Assembly (NCBI RefSeq): GCF_000511175.1
Contig: NZ_KI866530.1
Span: 3,195,364-3,246,830 of the forward strand
Source: Sediminibacterium salmoneum NBRC 103935
GTDB lineage: Bacteria > Bacteroidota > Bacteroidia > Chitinophagales > Chitinophagaceae
Direction of reading: 5' to 3'
DNA length: 51,467 nucleotides
A model generated the notes under the pieces. It ran no database searches. It had not been told where the DNA came from and saw only the letters and a program-made list of their open reading frames with translations. The translations under genes were made by a program, and so were the position numbers. Positions 1 to 9,105 of the stretch are shown here, piece after piece (the stretch's first letter is position 1; each line of letters starts with the position of its first letter).

Positions 1-75
1 TTAGCACTCACCCTAAAAGACCGACACGACCATCAATAAACCGACAGAAACAGAGGAAGACAATGCCAACGCTTC

Positions 76-140
76 GCAAAATTAAAAGAGGTGTTTTGCC
101 AATACACTTGCCGACACAAAAACACCACATTTAATTTTGC
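76..140. repeat. Palindrome P0, first flank of cassette C0 (A.A-pair-A.A family)
   Basis: Two perfect nested stems: GCAAAATTAAA (76-86) pairs with 130-140 and GGTGTTTT (90-97) pairs with 119-126. They are separated by AGA (87-89) opposite ACA (127-129). Folded, this gives A.A mismatch, one G-C pair, A.A mismatch between the stems. Five other copies in the window share the architecture but have ACA on the left and AGA on the right. It lies upstream of the R-M promoter. Confidence 0.75.
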
Positions 141-203
141 CCAACCACACCCAAAGCCCACCCACCACCCGACAAGTGGAATTTTGAAAATTTGGAGGCA
201 CCT

Positions 204-238
204 TTTGACCCTTTTTCAAAAAATAATTTTTACATTTG
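204..238 (+). promoter_or_regulatory. Candidate Bacteroidota promoter for the R-M operon
   Basis: TTTG at 204-207 and TACATTTG at 231-238 match the Bacteroidota -33/-7 pattern (TTTG, TAnnTTTG). The 23-bp spacer is longer than the usual 19-21. Its -7 box overlaps the most upstream possible TTG start (236), which argues for the TTG at 269 as the translation start. Confidence 0.5.
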
Positions 239-268
239 CCAATATTTGTCAAGTCAAAAGAAAGCACA

Positions 269-571
269 TTGAAAACAATTGGGACGACATTACGAGAATT
301 ACGGGAAGCAAAAGGACTATTGCTTAGAGAAGTTGGAGCTAAACTTTCACTTGATCCAACCATCTTGAGCAAAATTGAGCAAGACAAACGAATGCCGACA
401 AAGGAACAAGTAAAATCACTTGCCAACTTTTACAAAGACCAAAAGAATGAAGTAATCATTGCTTGGCTTTCAGACAAACTATATTACGAAGTTCAAGACG
501 AAGATTTAGCATTACAAGCAATGCAAGTAGCAGAAGAGAAAATCAAATACAACAAAAAGAAAACTAAATAA
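269..571 (+). CDS. Xre-family HTH regulator of the R-M operon
   Basis: About 100-residue DNA-binding protein with a lambda-repressor/Xre helix-turn-helix in its first 65 residues (LRELREAKGLLLREVGAKLS, then DPTILSKIEQDKRMPT). The C-terminal part is charged and helical. It is the first gene of a four-gene operon; its stop overlaps the start of the nucleotidase (TAATG), so translation is coupled. Position and size fit a controller (C-type) protein timing methylase and nuclease expression, which I infer. I chose TTG at 269 because AAAAGAAAG sits just upstream as a purine-rich RBS and because an in-frame TTG at 236 lies inside the predicted promoter. The family is clear; the regulatory role is inferred from context. 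Confidence 0.8.
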   Translation: MKTIGTTLRELREAKGLLLREVGAKLSLDPTILSKIEQDKRMPTKEQVKSLANFYKDQKNEVIIAWLSDKLYYEVQDEDLALQAMQVAEEKIKYNKKKTK

Positions 572-1530
572 TGCCAGTAGACTTTTCCGACATATTAGTA
601 GTTGGAGTATCCAGCCGAGCACTATTCAATCTTGAAAAGGAGAATGAAATTTTTAATACCGAAGGTATTTCAGGTTTCAGAAAATATCAACTTGAACACG
701 AAGATGAACCATTAGAACCTGGAACAGCATTTCACCTAGTTCAAAGTTTGCTTCACTTGAATGAAAACGCTAAAAAAAGAATTGTTGAAGTTGTTGTAAT
801 GTCGAGAAACAGCCCAGAAACAGGTGTAAGAATTATGAACTCAGTTGGCAAATACAATTTGGACATAACAAGAATGGCGTTTAGTGGAGGCGAACCTTTA
901 GCTCCATATATTGACGCTTTTGATATTGACTTATTTTTAAGTAAAGACCTTAAAGATGTTCAAAGTGTAATTGATTCTAAAAAGTCGGCTGCTGCATACA
1001 TTTACGAGCCACCTACTGAATTTAAACCAACTGATAACAGAGTTAAAATTGCCTTTGATGCTGATGCTGTTTTGTTTTCAGATGAATCAGAACACAGATA
1101 CAAAACTGAAGGTATTGAAGCTTTTCACAAATACGAGCAAGAATATCAAGACGAACCTTTGGCAGAAGGTCCTTTTGCAAAATTGCTTATCAAACTTTCA
1201 AAAATTCAAGAAGAAATGCCACCACCAATTGAACTTTCTCCTTTGAGGTTGGCAATTGTTACTGCTAGAAATGCTCCATCACATATGAGAGTTATCAAAA
1301 CACTTCGCAAATGGGGTGTTTATGTAGACGAAGCCTACTTTTTAGGCGGACTTTCAAAAGACAATGTTTTAAAAGCATTTGGAGCACACATATTTTTTGA
1401 CGACCAAGAAGTTCATTTGACTGAATCTTCTAAAGTTGTTCCATCTGGAAAAGTGCCTTACGCATCAGATTCTCCATTACTGAAACTAAATGGAAATGTA
1501 ACACTCACTAAAGCAAAAGACGGAAAATGA
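571..1530 (+). CDS. Cytosolic 5'-nucleotidase family protein in R-M operon
   Basis: 319-residue protein resembling the cytosolic 5'-nucleotidase I family (PF06189-type HAD phosphohydrolases). Family-like segments are SSRALFNLEKENEIFNTEG and KYQLEHEDEPLEPG near the N-terminus and VTARNAPSHMRVIKTLRKWG near residue 230. The HAD-type acidic motif FDADAVLF (about residue 165) and the late acidic motif FFDDQE are present, so it may be active. Such enzymes dephosphorylate nucleoside monophosphates. It overlaps the regulator upstream (TAATG) and the methyltransferase downstream (ATGA), so it is built into the R-M operon rather than a bystander. A nucleotidase is not a classical type III R-M component; nucleotide depletion or processing of modified phage nucleotides is possible but inferred. 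Confidence 0.8.
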   Translation: MPVDFSDILVVGVSSRALFNLEKENEIFNTEGISGFRKYQLEHEDEPLEPGTAFHLVQSLLHLNENAKKRIVEVVVMSRNSPETGVRIMNSVGKYNLDITRMAFSGGEPLAPYIDAFDIDLFLSKDLKDVQSVIDSKKSAAAYIYEPPTEFKPTDNRVKIAFDADAVLFSDESEHRYKTEGIEAFHKYEQEYQDEPLAEGPFAKLLIKLSKIQEEMPPPIELSPLRLAIVTARNAPSHMRVIKTLRKWGVYVDEAYFLGGLSKDNVLKAFGAHIFFDDQEVHLTESSKVVPSGKVPYASDSPLLKLNGNVTLTKAKDGK

Positions 1531-3515
1531 AGTTATACGAATCACTTGAAAAGCAACTTAAAAAAGAACTCAACTACGTTACAGACAACGGAGAGTTAAA
1601 GAAATGGGTTGTAATAAATAAAGCACAGAATTATGATCCTGAACTAATAGGCTTGTTGCTTGACAACAAGGAACTAAAAGCAAAATTCTTTCTTGACATC
1701 AAAGGTGTTTTGGTTTTCAACCAATCTTTATTTGTGCAGTTCTTGGAGCAAAAAAACTATTTGAACGACAGCTATACTTCATACAAAAACAAAGTTGGTT
1801 TAAACATTGACGGAAAATATTTGAAGCAACGCAACGAAGTTGCTTTAGTTTGGCCTTTTAAAGACTGCGTTTTAGAAGGTGGACAAAGCCGTGAAGAAGA
1901 TAAAAGAGAAGAAATATTTTTTAATGAAACACTTGCACAAGACGAAATAACCCAACTTTTAGAACCAAAGGTTCTAACCAATGCTAAACGCTACACCGAA
2001 AAAGGAGAAAAGCCATTTGATAAGTTTAACCGAAACGAAAAGGGAATAATTACCGACAACCTAATAATAAAAGGTAACAATCTTTTAGCACTTCATTCAT
2101 TAAAAGAAGAATTTGCTGGACAAGTAAAACTAATATACATAGACCCACCATATAATACTGGAAGCGATGCTTTCAAATACAATGATTCTTTTAACCAATC
2201 TACTTGGTTAACTTTTATGAAAAATAGGCTTCAAGCTGCACTAACATTATTAAGTGAAAAAGGGGCAATTTATGTTCACATTGACCATCATCAATTAGGT
2301 TACTTAAATGTGTTACTTGATGAAGTGTTCGGTAAAGAAAATAAAGTCCAAATAATAGCAATAAAAACAGCTTCACCAGCAGGTTTTAAAACTGTAAATC
2401 CTGGCCCAATTGACGTTACTGAATACATCCTGTTTTACACAAAAAACAAATCGAAATTTGAGTTTAAAAAAGGTTATGTGCCAGTAAGCTATAATGCCAA
2501 CTACAATCTTTATCTTGACAAGGATGACAATGTTAGCAAATGGAAATTTACACCACTCAAAGAAAAGGTAATTAGTGATGCTGGTTTCGCTAGTGAGGCA
2601 GAAGCAAAGAAAAAGTATGGTGACTTATGGAGTAGCATTATAAAAGTGATGATAGAAGATTTTGCCTATAAAAATGCTTCAAATGTTGTTAGTGTCCGTG
2701 ACCCTCATAAGCCTACTGAAAAGCTCAAGGAACTAATGGCAAAATCTAAGAATGAAGAAAAGGTAATTGAATATCAGAGAGAAGATGGAAGCACAATGTA
2801 TTTGTATAAAGGTGGTGCTTTAGCTTTTTATTCTAATAAAATGCAAGAGTTAGATGGCAAAATGGAAGTTACAGAACTTTTGACTGATTTTTGGAATCAC
2901 ATTTCTTGGGCTGGTATCGCAAATGAAGGTGGTGTGAAGCTGAAAAATGGTAAAAAGCCAGAAAAGCTAATAAAACAAATAATTGAATTGGCAACTAATG
3001 AGAATGATATTGTGCTTGATTATCATTTAGGTAGTGGAACAACCACAGCCGTTGCGCACAAACTTAATAGACAATATATTGGTTTAGAGCAACTAAATTA
3101 TGGCGACAATGACAGCGTTACGAGAATGAAAAACGTAATTGCTGGTGATGCCACTGGAATTTCAAAAGCGGTAAATTGGAAAGGTGGCGGTGAGTTTGTT
3201 TACTTAGAACTTAAAAAATACAATCAAAATTTCATTGAACAAATTGAAGTTGCTAAAGACTCAAAAGCAATATTGAAAATTTGGGCAGAAATGAAAGCTA
3301 AATCTTTCCTCAACTATAATGTGGACTTACAAAAACAAGAAGAACACATTGAAGAATTTAAAGCATTGTCATTAGAAGAACAAAAGCAACATTTGGTTGA
3401 GTTGTTAGACAAAAACCAATTGTATGTAAATCTTTCTTCATTGAACGATAAAGATTTTGCTGTTTCAGCAGAAGAAAAGAAAGTAACACAAGACTTTTAC
3501 CAACTTAAAAAATAA
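1527..3515 (+). CDS. mod: Type III R-M adenine DNA methyltransferase (Mod)
   Basis: 662-residue site-specific DNA-methyltransferase. The catalytic motif DPPYNTG is at about residues 206-212 and the SAM-binding motif (DYHLGSGTTTAV) lies C-terminal, near residue 497. The DPPY-before-SAM order is the beta-class arrangement of type III Mod proteins. The intervening region should hold target recognition. In type III systems Mod sets specificity and methylates N6-adenine on one strand of an asymmetric site; it is also needed for restriction by the Mod/Res complex. The gene starts inside the nucleotidase stop (ATGA) and is followed after five bases by res. No repeats suggesting phase variation were seen in the gene. 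Confidence 0.93.
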   Translation: MKLYESLEKQLKKELNYVTDNGELKKWVVINKAQNYDPELIGLLLDNKELKAKFFLDIKGVLVFNQSLFVQFLEQKNYLNDSYTSYKNKVGLNIDGKYLKQRNEVALVWPFKDCVLEGGQSREEDKREEIFFNETLAQDEITQLLEPKVLTNAKRYTEKGEKPFDKFNRNEKGIITDNLIIKGNNLLALHSLKEEFAGQVKLIYIDPPYNTGSDAFKYNDSFNQSTWLTFMKNRLQAALTLLSEKGAIYVHIDHHQLGYLNVLLDEVFGKENKVQIIAIKTASPAGFKTVNPGPIDVTEYILFYTKNKSKFEFKKGYVPVSYNANYNLYLDKDDNVSKWKFTPLKEKVISDAGFASEAEAKKKYGDLWSSIIKVMIEDFAYKNASNVVSVRDPHKPTEKLKELMAKSKNEEKVIEYQREDGSTMYLYKGGALAFYSNKMQELDGKMEVTELLTDFWNHISWAGIANEGGVKLKNGKKPEKLIKQIIELATNENDIVLDYHLGSGTTTAVAHKLNRQYIGLEQLNYGDNDSVTRMKNVIAGDATGISKAVNWKGGGEFVYLELKKYNQNFIEQIEVAKDSKAILKIWAEMKAKSFLNYNVDLQKQEEHIEEFKALSLEEQKQHLVELLDKNQLYVNLSSLNDKDFAVSAEEKKVTQDFYQLKK

Positions 3516-3520
3516 GCATA

Positions 3521-6082
3521 ATGAGTTTTTTACACGACACATTGGTGCAGGAATTTGGTAAAAGAGAAATTGCCCGTGTTCCTGTTCCCAATTATATAAC
3601 CGACAATCTTAAAAATGGGTTTGGTCAACGACCTTATCAAATAGAATCGTTTCAGCGTTACATACTTTGCCATAACGAAGATTTTGAAGGCAGACCTAAA
3701 AAGCCCTTTCACTTGTTGTATAATATGGCAACAGGTAGCGGAAAGACTGTAGTAATGGCTGGTTTGATGCTTTACTTGTATGAAAAAGGTTTTAGAAACT
3801 TTTTGTTTTTTGTAAACTCAAACAACATCATCAAAAAAACAAAAGACAACTTTTTGAATCCACAGGCTTCAAAATATTTGTTCAACGACAAAATAGTAAT
3901 TGACGGAAAAGAAGTTTACATAAAGGAAACAGATACTTTTGAAAGTGCAGATGATAAAAACATTAACATCAAATTCACGACTATTCAGCAACTTCACATT
4001 GACTTAAATAATACCAAAGAAAACATCGTTACTTACGAAGATTTCAAAGACAAAAAAATGGTGCTAATAGCAGATGAAGCACACCATTTAAGTTCTGCAA
4101 CAAAAAGCAACGCTGATTTATTTGGCAGTTGGGAAGGAACTGTAATTGAAATTCTAAAACAGAATTTCGACAACATACTTTTAGAATTTACCGCTACGCT
4201 TGACTACGATAATGCAGAAATTTTAAAAAAATATCAGGACAAGGTAATTTTCAAATACGACCTTGCTCAATTTAGAATTGATAAATATTCAAAAGAAATT
4301 AATCTTATAAGGTCAGGCTTTGACCAGCAAGAAAGAATAATACAAGCATTGATTTTAAACTTGTATCGTCAAGAATTGGCAACAACAAACAACATCAATT
4401 TAAAGCCTGTAATTCTATTCAAAGCTAAAAAGACAATTAAAGAATCTGAACAAAACAAAGTAGATTTTCACAATCTCATTGATTTAATGTCAGCCCAATT
4501 AATTGACCAAATAAGAAATACTGCAACAGTTTCAATAGTTCAAAAAGCGTTCAACTTTTTTGATTCAATCAATATTTCATCAGCCGAAATTTCAAGAAGA
4601 ATAAAATCGAATTTCCGTTTTGAAAATTGTATAAGTGCAAATAATGATGAAGAAGCAGAGAAAAATCAACTTCTGTTAAACACTTTGGAAGATGAGAACA
4701 ATCCGATTCGTGCCGTTTTTGCAGTGCAAAAATTAAACGAAGGTTGGGACGTTTTAAATCTATATGATATTGTTCGTTTGTATGAAGGTCAGAACACAGG
4801 AGGAACAAATACTACCGTAGGTGCAACAACACTTGCAGAAGCCCAATTAATTGGACGAGGTGCAAGATATTTCCCCTTTGCATTGGAAGAAGGACAAGAC
4901 AAATACACAAGAAAATATGACGATGACCAAGCCAACGATTTAAAAATACTTGAAGAACTTTATTATCACACAAAAGAGGACAGTCGATATATTTCTGAAT
5001 TGAAAAAAGCCCTTGTTGAATCAGGAATTTACGAGGACGAGGATAAATTAGTAACAAAGCAACTTACTTTAAAACTTGACTTTAAAGAAACTGAATTTTA
5101 CAAGACTGGTAAGGTTGTTTACAACAAGAAAGTTGAGAAAAGCTACAACAATGTAAAATCGTTTGCAGACTTAGGATTTTCAAAACGGAATTTTTCTTTT
5201 ACACTTTCATCGGGTTCAGGTAGAATTTCAAGTGCATTTAGTAAAGAGGAAGAAGCTACAACCGAAAAGACAGAAAGCAAAGATATTAAAGTTTCAGCTA
5301 TTCCAAAACATATCATCCGTTTTGCATTGGCTCAAAATCCATATTTCTACTTTGACAGCTTAGAAAGGTATTTTCCTAATGTTGGTTCGCTATCAAATTT
5401 CATTGAAAACACAGACTATTTAGGAGGGTTAGAAATTACTTTTAATGGCTCAAAAACAAGACTTACAGACATAACAAATAACGATTATTTACTTGCCATT
5501 CAAGGACTTTTACAAAGTATAGAATCTGAAATAAATTCAAACTTGACAGAATTTGAAGGTTCGGACTACATCAAAGAATATGTTCACAAAGTGTTCAAAG
5601 ACAAAGAAATCAAAGTTTACAAAGACAGCGAGAGAGCAGACGGACAAGAAGCTTTTGTTGCCAATGAACCTTGGTATGTTTACAATGCCAACTACGGAAC
5701 AAGCGAAGAGAAAAAATTTGTTGAATTGTTTCAAAGACGCTTTGAAGGACTAAAGGAAAAGTTCACTAACATTTACTTAATCCGTAACGAAAGAGAAATT
5801 AAAATCATTGACAAATTAGGCAGAGCATTTGAACCTGACTTTGTTTTATTCTGCAAGCAGAAAAAGGGTAAAGAGTTGACTTATCAAGTTTTCATTGAGC
5901 CAAAAGGTGCTCACTTAATTGCCAACGACAAATGGAAAGAAGAATTTTTAAAGCAAATCAGAGAAGAAGAAAAGATCATCAAAATTGACACAGACAATTA
6001 TGTAATTACTGGTGTACCTTTCTACAACTATGCAAACGAAAACGAATTCAAAAAGACATTGGAGGACACATTAAAAATATAG
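3521..6082 (+). CDS. res: Type III restriction enzyme Res subunit (helicase-nuclease)
   Basis: 853-residue SF2 helicase-nuclease. Walker A is ATGSGKT (residues 70-76), the DEAH box is ADEAHH (about 184-189), and later helicase motifs include LIGRGAR. At the C-terminus, near residue 769, FEPDFVLF followed by QVFIEPKG is the PD-(D/E)xK endonuclease core. Res and Mod together translocate or slide along DNA after ATP hydrolysis and cut near paired inverted sites. The length is typical or slightly short for Res and the gene looks intact. It is the last gene of the C0 operon; a palindrome (PA) follows the stop codon within 15 bases, then attC0. Confidence 0.93.
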   Translation: MSFLHDTLVQEFGKREIARVPVPNYITDNLKNGFGQRPYQIESFQRYILCHNEDFEGRPKKPFHLLYNMATGSGKTVVMAGLMLYLYEKGFRNFLFFVNSNNIIKKTKDNFLNPQASKYLFNDKIVIDGKEVYIKETDTFESADDKNINIKFTTIQQLHIDLNNTKENIVTYEDFKDKKMVLIADEAHHLSSATKSNADLFGSWEGTVIEILKQNFDNILLEFTATLDYDNAEILKKYQDKVIFKYDLAQFRIDKYSKEINLIRSGFDQQERIIQALILNLYRQELATTNNINLKPVILFKAKKTIKESEQNKVDFHNLIDLMSAQLIDQIRNTATVSIVQKAFNFFDSINISSAEISRRIKSNFRFENCISANNDEEAEKNQLLLNTLEDENNPIRAVFAVQKLNEGWDVLNLYDIVRLYEGQNTGGTNTTVGATTLAEAQLIGRGARYFPFALEEGQDKYTRKYDDDQANDLKILEELYYHTKEDSRYISELKKALVESGIYEDEDKLVTKQLTLKLDFKETEFYKTGKVVYNKKVEKSYNNVKSFADLGFSKRNFSFTLSSGSGRISSAFSKEEEATTEKTESKDIKVSAIPKHIIRFALAQNPYFYFDSLERYFPNVGSLSNFIENTDYLGGLEITFNGSKTRLTDITNNDYLLAIQGLLQSIESEINSNLTEFEGSDYIKEYVHKVFKDKEIKVYKDSERADGQEAFVANEPWYVYNANYGTSEEKKFVELFQRRFEGLKEKFTNIYLIRNEREIKIIDKLGRAFEPDFVLFCKQKKGKELTYQVFIEPKGAHLIANDKWKEEFLKQIREEEKIIKIDTDNYVITGVPFYNYANENEFKKTLEDTLKI

Positions 6083-6095
6083 CCCACGTTTTTGG

Positions 6096-6153
6096 TAGCA
6101 CATTTGCATTTTTTGCCAACGCAAAAGCCAAACAAAAAAATGCAAAAGAGCTA
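6096..6153. repeat. Palindrome PA, second flank of cassette C0
   Basis: Outer stem TAGC/GCTA (6096-6099 with 6150-6153), ACA at 6100-6102 opposite AGA at 6147-6149, and inner stem TTTGCATTTTTT (6103-6114) with 6134-6146. It lies 13 bases after res, so it may also act in 3' end formation. It has the same architecture as P0, PB, PC, PD and PE with different stem sequences. Confidence 0.75.
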
Positions 6154-6218
6154 ACAAGCCAACGCACCACGACACACGAAATGACAACGAACAACCACGA
6201 CAGAAAAGAAGGGCGAAG

Positions 6219-6345
6219 TGCTAACAGCGGTTTTGCAAAAAAGCGGGTTCAGTGGTTAATTGAACATTCTGCCTCGCATCAAATATTGTGGTATGTTGAC
6301 AGTTTTGTGCTCCGAAATCCGCTTCTTCGCAAAGCCGCAAAACGT
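6219..6345 (+). other. attC0 (short family), interrupted by intron copy 1
   Basis: Closes the giant cassette C0 (1-6344, R-M operon). R'' is TGCTAAC at 6219-6225; arm GCGGTTTTGC pairs with GCAAAGCCGC near 6330-6339. The 3' core GTTAGCG is split after GT at 6345 and resumes as TAGCG at 8228. C0 starts TTAGCACTCACCCTAA; the reverse complement of its pre-attC bases is GTTAGCACTTCGCCCTT. Confidence 0.9.
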
Positions 6346-8227
6346 GTGTGACTTGAATTAAACATTATTGAGATTAATGTTTAAATGCTGTAAAACAGAT
6401 GGAAGAATTTCTCTGATAATAGCGAGAAATTATGGTCTTCCGAAGACGACTTTCTGGAGTAGTTTTCAAACCACTTTATGCTGCAATAATTGGAAACGAT
6501 TTTGTAGTGAGCGATAAAGAAAAACAGGAACGATGATTTCTGTAGGTGCGTAATACAAGAGCTGAACGCAAGTGAACCAATGATGAAGCCTCGTAAGGGC
6601 AATAGCGATGTCGAAAGTAAGCAGTTACGTTTGTGTTTACGAATAGAGTGTAATGGATACCAGATTATAGGTTACACGGCATCCGGGGTTAAGTTGGCAG
6701 GACTGTATTATAGGCTGTTTTATGGAACAAGTGAAGTCATTGTTGTTTTGTAAAATCGAAAGAGGAACAAACGCTTTTGGATGAGGCGAAGCAATGGCGG
6801 CAGACTTAATCATAGTAGTGAGGAAACTTAAGAAACTAAGTGGAGCGAAGGATTAAGCTTGTTTAGTTATCAAAACCAATTTACAACCAGGAATGGGATG
6901 ACAGATTATTTTGAGACAAAATCACAACCAATTACCAAGTTAATGGTGTGGCAGGCTTACAAGAAAGTAAGAGCCAATCACGGGAGTGCTGGCATAGATG
7001 GTATGACATGGGGATATGTAGACAAGAATGCATATAGATTATTATACAAGCTATGGAACAGACTTTCTTCAGGATCGTATTTTCCAGTACCTGTTCGCCA
7101 AGTTGCTATTGCAAAGAAAGATGGTGGAATAAGAAGTTTAGGCATTCCGACTATCATGGACCGCATAGCACAACAAGTTGTCAAGCAACATTTAGAATTG
7201 CAGGTGGAACCCGTTTTTCATGAGGGGTCATACGGATATCGACCCAATCGAAGCTGTCACGATGCTGTTGCAAAAGCCAACAGTAATTGTTTTAATCACG
7301 ATTTTGTGATAGACATTGACATACAAGGCTTCTTCGATACCATTAACCATGAACTATTAATGAATGCGGTTGCACATTTCTGCAAAGATAAATGGGTACA
7401 TTTGTATGTAGAGAGATGGTTAAAAGCGGGAATAATAGAGCAGGATGGCAAAGCCACAAGAACTGTGTTGGGTACACCACAAGGTGGAGTAATTAGTCCG
7501 TTATTAGCAAATATTTTTCTACATGTAGTATTTGATGGATGGATGGCAAAGGAGCATCCCGAGAAGCCATTTGAACGATATGCAGACGATATAGTAGTTC
7601 ATTGCAAGACGGAGAAACAAGCAATATTTGTGCTTAACAAAATCAAGCAGAGAATGGAGAAGTGTAAACTAACCTTACACCCTTACAAAACAAGAATAGT
7701 CAATCTGAGAGGGTATTCAGAAAAGAAATACCCCAAAGGCTTTGACTTTTTAGGATTCACTATACGCCCCAATTGTGTAAAGTTTAAAGAAAAGGTTTTG
7801 ATTGTTCCAAGCATCTTCATAAGTACTAAATCCAGGACTAGTTTACTGGAAAAGTTTAAAGATTGGAATATACACAAGCGGCGAAAACCACTTGTAACTA
7901 TAGCCCAATATTTAACACCACAAATACGGGGAATCATGAATTACTTTCATAAGTTCTCAAGTGGTCATATGAACTATGTCTGGAAACAATTAAATGCGAG
8001 ACTATTAAAATGGGTTAAATGGGAAAAGGATTTGGGGGTAAGAGCAGCAGTTAAATGGTTGCAAATACAATACAAACTCAACCCTTATTTATTCCCACAC
8101 TGGCAAGTGGCACATCCGTAAGTTATAATTAACTTGTGATTTATAAACAAGAAGAGCCGTGTGATGGGAGACTATCAAGCACGGTTCCGTGAGAACGTAA
8201 GGGTGAAAATCCCTTGCGTGACTCGAT
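6346..8227 (+). mobile_element. Group IIC intron copy 1 inserted in attC0
   Basis: 1882-nt element. The 5' end GTGTGACTT fits the group II GUGYG consensus. The RT gene sits in domain IV. Domain V is the 34-nt hairpin at 8154-8187 (GAGCCGTG...CACGGTTC), followed by a short domain VI hairpin and a 3' end in AT. Removing it restores AACGT+TAGCG, a perfect attC core. A candidate EBS1, ACGTT at 6627-6631, lies in a loop closed by GTAA/TTAC and is complementary to the 5' exon AACGT. Two other copies have identical length and RT protein. The intron is on the same strand as the cassette genes. Confidence 0.93.
6859..8121 (+). CDS. ltrA: Group II intron reverse transcriptase/maturase, copy 1
   Basis: 420-residue intron-encoded protein that drives splicing and retrohoming by target-primed reverse transcription. 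RT domain: SAGIDGMTW near residue 43, SLGIPTIMDRIAQQ near 93, DIDIQGFFDTI (152-162), the catalytic box YADD (241-244), then TPQGGVISPLLANIFLH upstream of it. The C-terminal maturase/thumb region contains GIMNYFHKFS. No HNH endonuclease domain follows, as usual for class C (bacterial C) introns, which use nicked or single-stranded targets. The annotated start is a TTG at 6859; an ATG at 6898 (MTDYFETK) is an alternative. It ends about 30 nt before domain V. Confidence 0.95.
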   Translation: MFSYQNQFTTRNGMTDYFETKSQPITKLMVWQAYKKVRANHGSAGIDGMTWGYVDKNAYRLLYKLWNRLSSGSYFPVPVRQVAIAKKDGGIRSLGIPTIMDRIAQQVVKQHLELQVEPVFHEGSYGYRPNRSCHDAVAKANSNCFNHDFVIDIDIQGFFDTINHELLMNAVAHFCKDKWVHLYVERWLKAGIIEQDGKATRTVLGTPQGGVISPLLANIFLHVVFDGWMAKEHPEKPFERYADDIVVHCKTEKQAIFVLNKIKQRMEKCKLTLHPYKTRIVNLRGYSEKKYPKGFDFLGFTIRPNCVKFKEKVLIVPSIFISTKSRTSLLEKFKDWNIHKRRKPLVTIAQYLTPQIRGIMNYFHKFSSGHMNYVWKQLNARLLKWVKWEKDLGVRAAVKWLQIQYKLNPYLFPHWQVAHP

Positions 8228-8313
8228 TAGCGGTTATGCTATGACAACACAGCAGACCGACAACGGGGAAGCCGAAAACCGACCAGAGTAGGCATAAAGA
8301 AAAACAAACAAAA

Positions 8314-8829
8314 ATGACAAAGACAATTTCAATCTTAACCAAAACAATTTTTACGGTTCTGCTGACTGTATTCTTAACAAATGCTTATTCACAGACAAAA
8401 TATACTGGCTATCAGTATGTTCTTAATTCAGACGATTACATTTCATTCAAATACACAAGAGAATACAAAACAGTTGGAGAAAATTATGTAACCATTTACA
8501 AAATTTATCACCCGACAAAGGGACACCACGCATTTACAATTACCGCAACTCATTACAAAGCTGACAAGAAAGTAAAAGTTGACGTTGAAGACGCTGGCGG
8601 TGGAATTTTTGCACACATTAATTCCGAAGAGACGACTTACGACTCGGCTTCATTAGAGCCTTTTGGTTTTCGTGGTTCAGTTGGTGCTTTAGGTGGTAAT
8701 AGAGTTCCCAATCAACTTATGGTTAAGTTCGTCAGTAACAAGTTTGAAAATGTAAAAGTCGTTCACGTCAACGCAACAGAACCTGGGACAAACAATTTTT
8801 ACTTTTACGTTCTTGACGAAAAAAATTAA
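8314..8829 (+). CDS. Secreted protein of unknown function (C1)
   Basis: 171 residues. A clear Sec signal peptide (MTKTISILTKTIFTVLLTVF... ending NAYSQ) implies export to the periplasm or surface. The mature part is rich in aromatic and beta-prone residues (YTGYQYVLNSDDYISFKY) and has no cysteine, so it is probably a small beta-sandwich. I do not recognise a family. It is followed after two bases by an 81-residue ORF, so the two probably form an operon. A short open stretch (8240 region) upstream looks like cassette leader, not a gene. Confidence 0.75.
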   Translation: MTKTISILTKTIFTVLLTVFLTNAYSQTKYTGYQYVLNSDDYISFKYTREYKTVGENYVTIYKIYHPTKGHHAFTITATHYKADKKVKVDVEDAGGGIFAHINSEETTYDSASLEPFGFRGSVGALGGNRVPNQLMVKFVSNKFENVKVVHVNATEPGTNNFYFYVLDEKN

Positions 8830-8831
8830 AT

Positions 8832-9077
8832 ATGAAACACTCAATAAAATCAAAACAAAAAATTGACCTACATAATATGGTTGTGACTGTTGAGTTGCAA
8901 CCTGACAATTCAACTGAACAATTAGCAGTTAAAAACACAGGTTCAATGACTGCTTCAGACAGTGAAAGAGAACTTGTAGAGAATTATTTACATTTCGGAT
9001 TAGGACTTGGAGATTATTCCGTTTTACAACTTCTCGACCAGACAAATAATACTTTTACGTTGAAGATTTTCGTATGA
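8832..9077 (+). CDS. Small protein of unknown function (C1)
   Basis: 81 residues, no signal peptide or membrane segment. It starts two bases after the preceding gene and ends about 28 bases before attC1. Composition is soluble, with many hydroxyl residues (QPDNSTEQLAVKNTGSMTASDSE). I recognise no family. The tight spacing suggests it works with the secreted upstream protein, but a cytoplasmic partner for a secreted protein could also be immunity- or regulation-like. This is context only. Confidence 0.6.
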   Translation: MKHSIKSKQKIDLHNMVVTVELQPDNSTEQLAVKNTGSMTASDSERELVENYLHFGLGLGDYSVLQLLDQTNNTFTLKIFV

Positions 9078-9105
9078 CAACAACTGAACGACAAGAAGCA
9101 CAAAC

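Noticed and set aside
91..426. ORFs on both strands around palindrome P0
   Set aside because: They overlap the palindrome, the promoter and the regulator gene, have low-complexity content and no RBS; shadows.
6381..6602. 73-residue minus-strand ORF inside the intron, repeated at 14631 and 25667
   Set aside because: It lies in ribozyme domain I of a group II intron; present three times only because the intron is.
6346..8227. Reverse transcriptase as retron, DGR or abortive-infection RT
   Set aside because: Flanking GTGTG 5' end, 34-nt domain V hairpin, maturase region and precise restoration of attC on removal identify a group II intron; no template/variable repeats or msr/msd seen.
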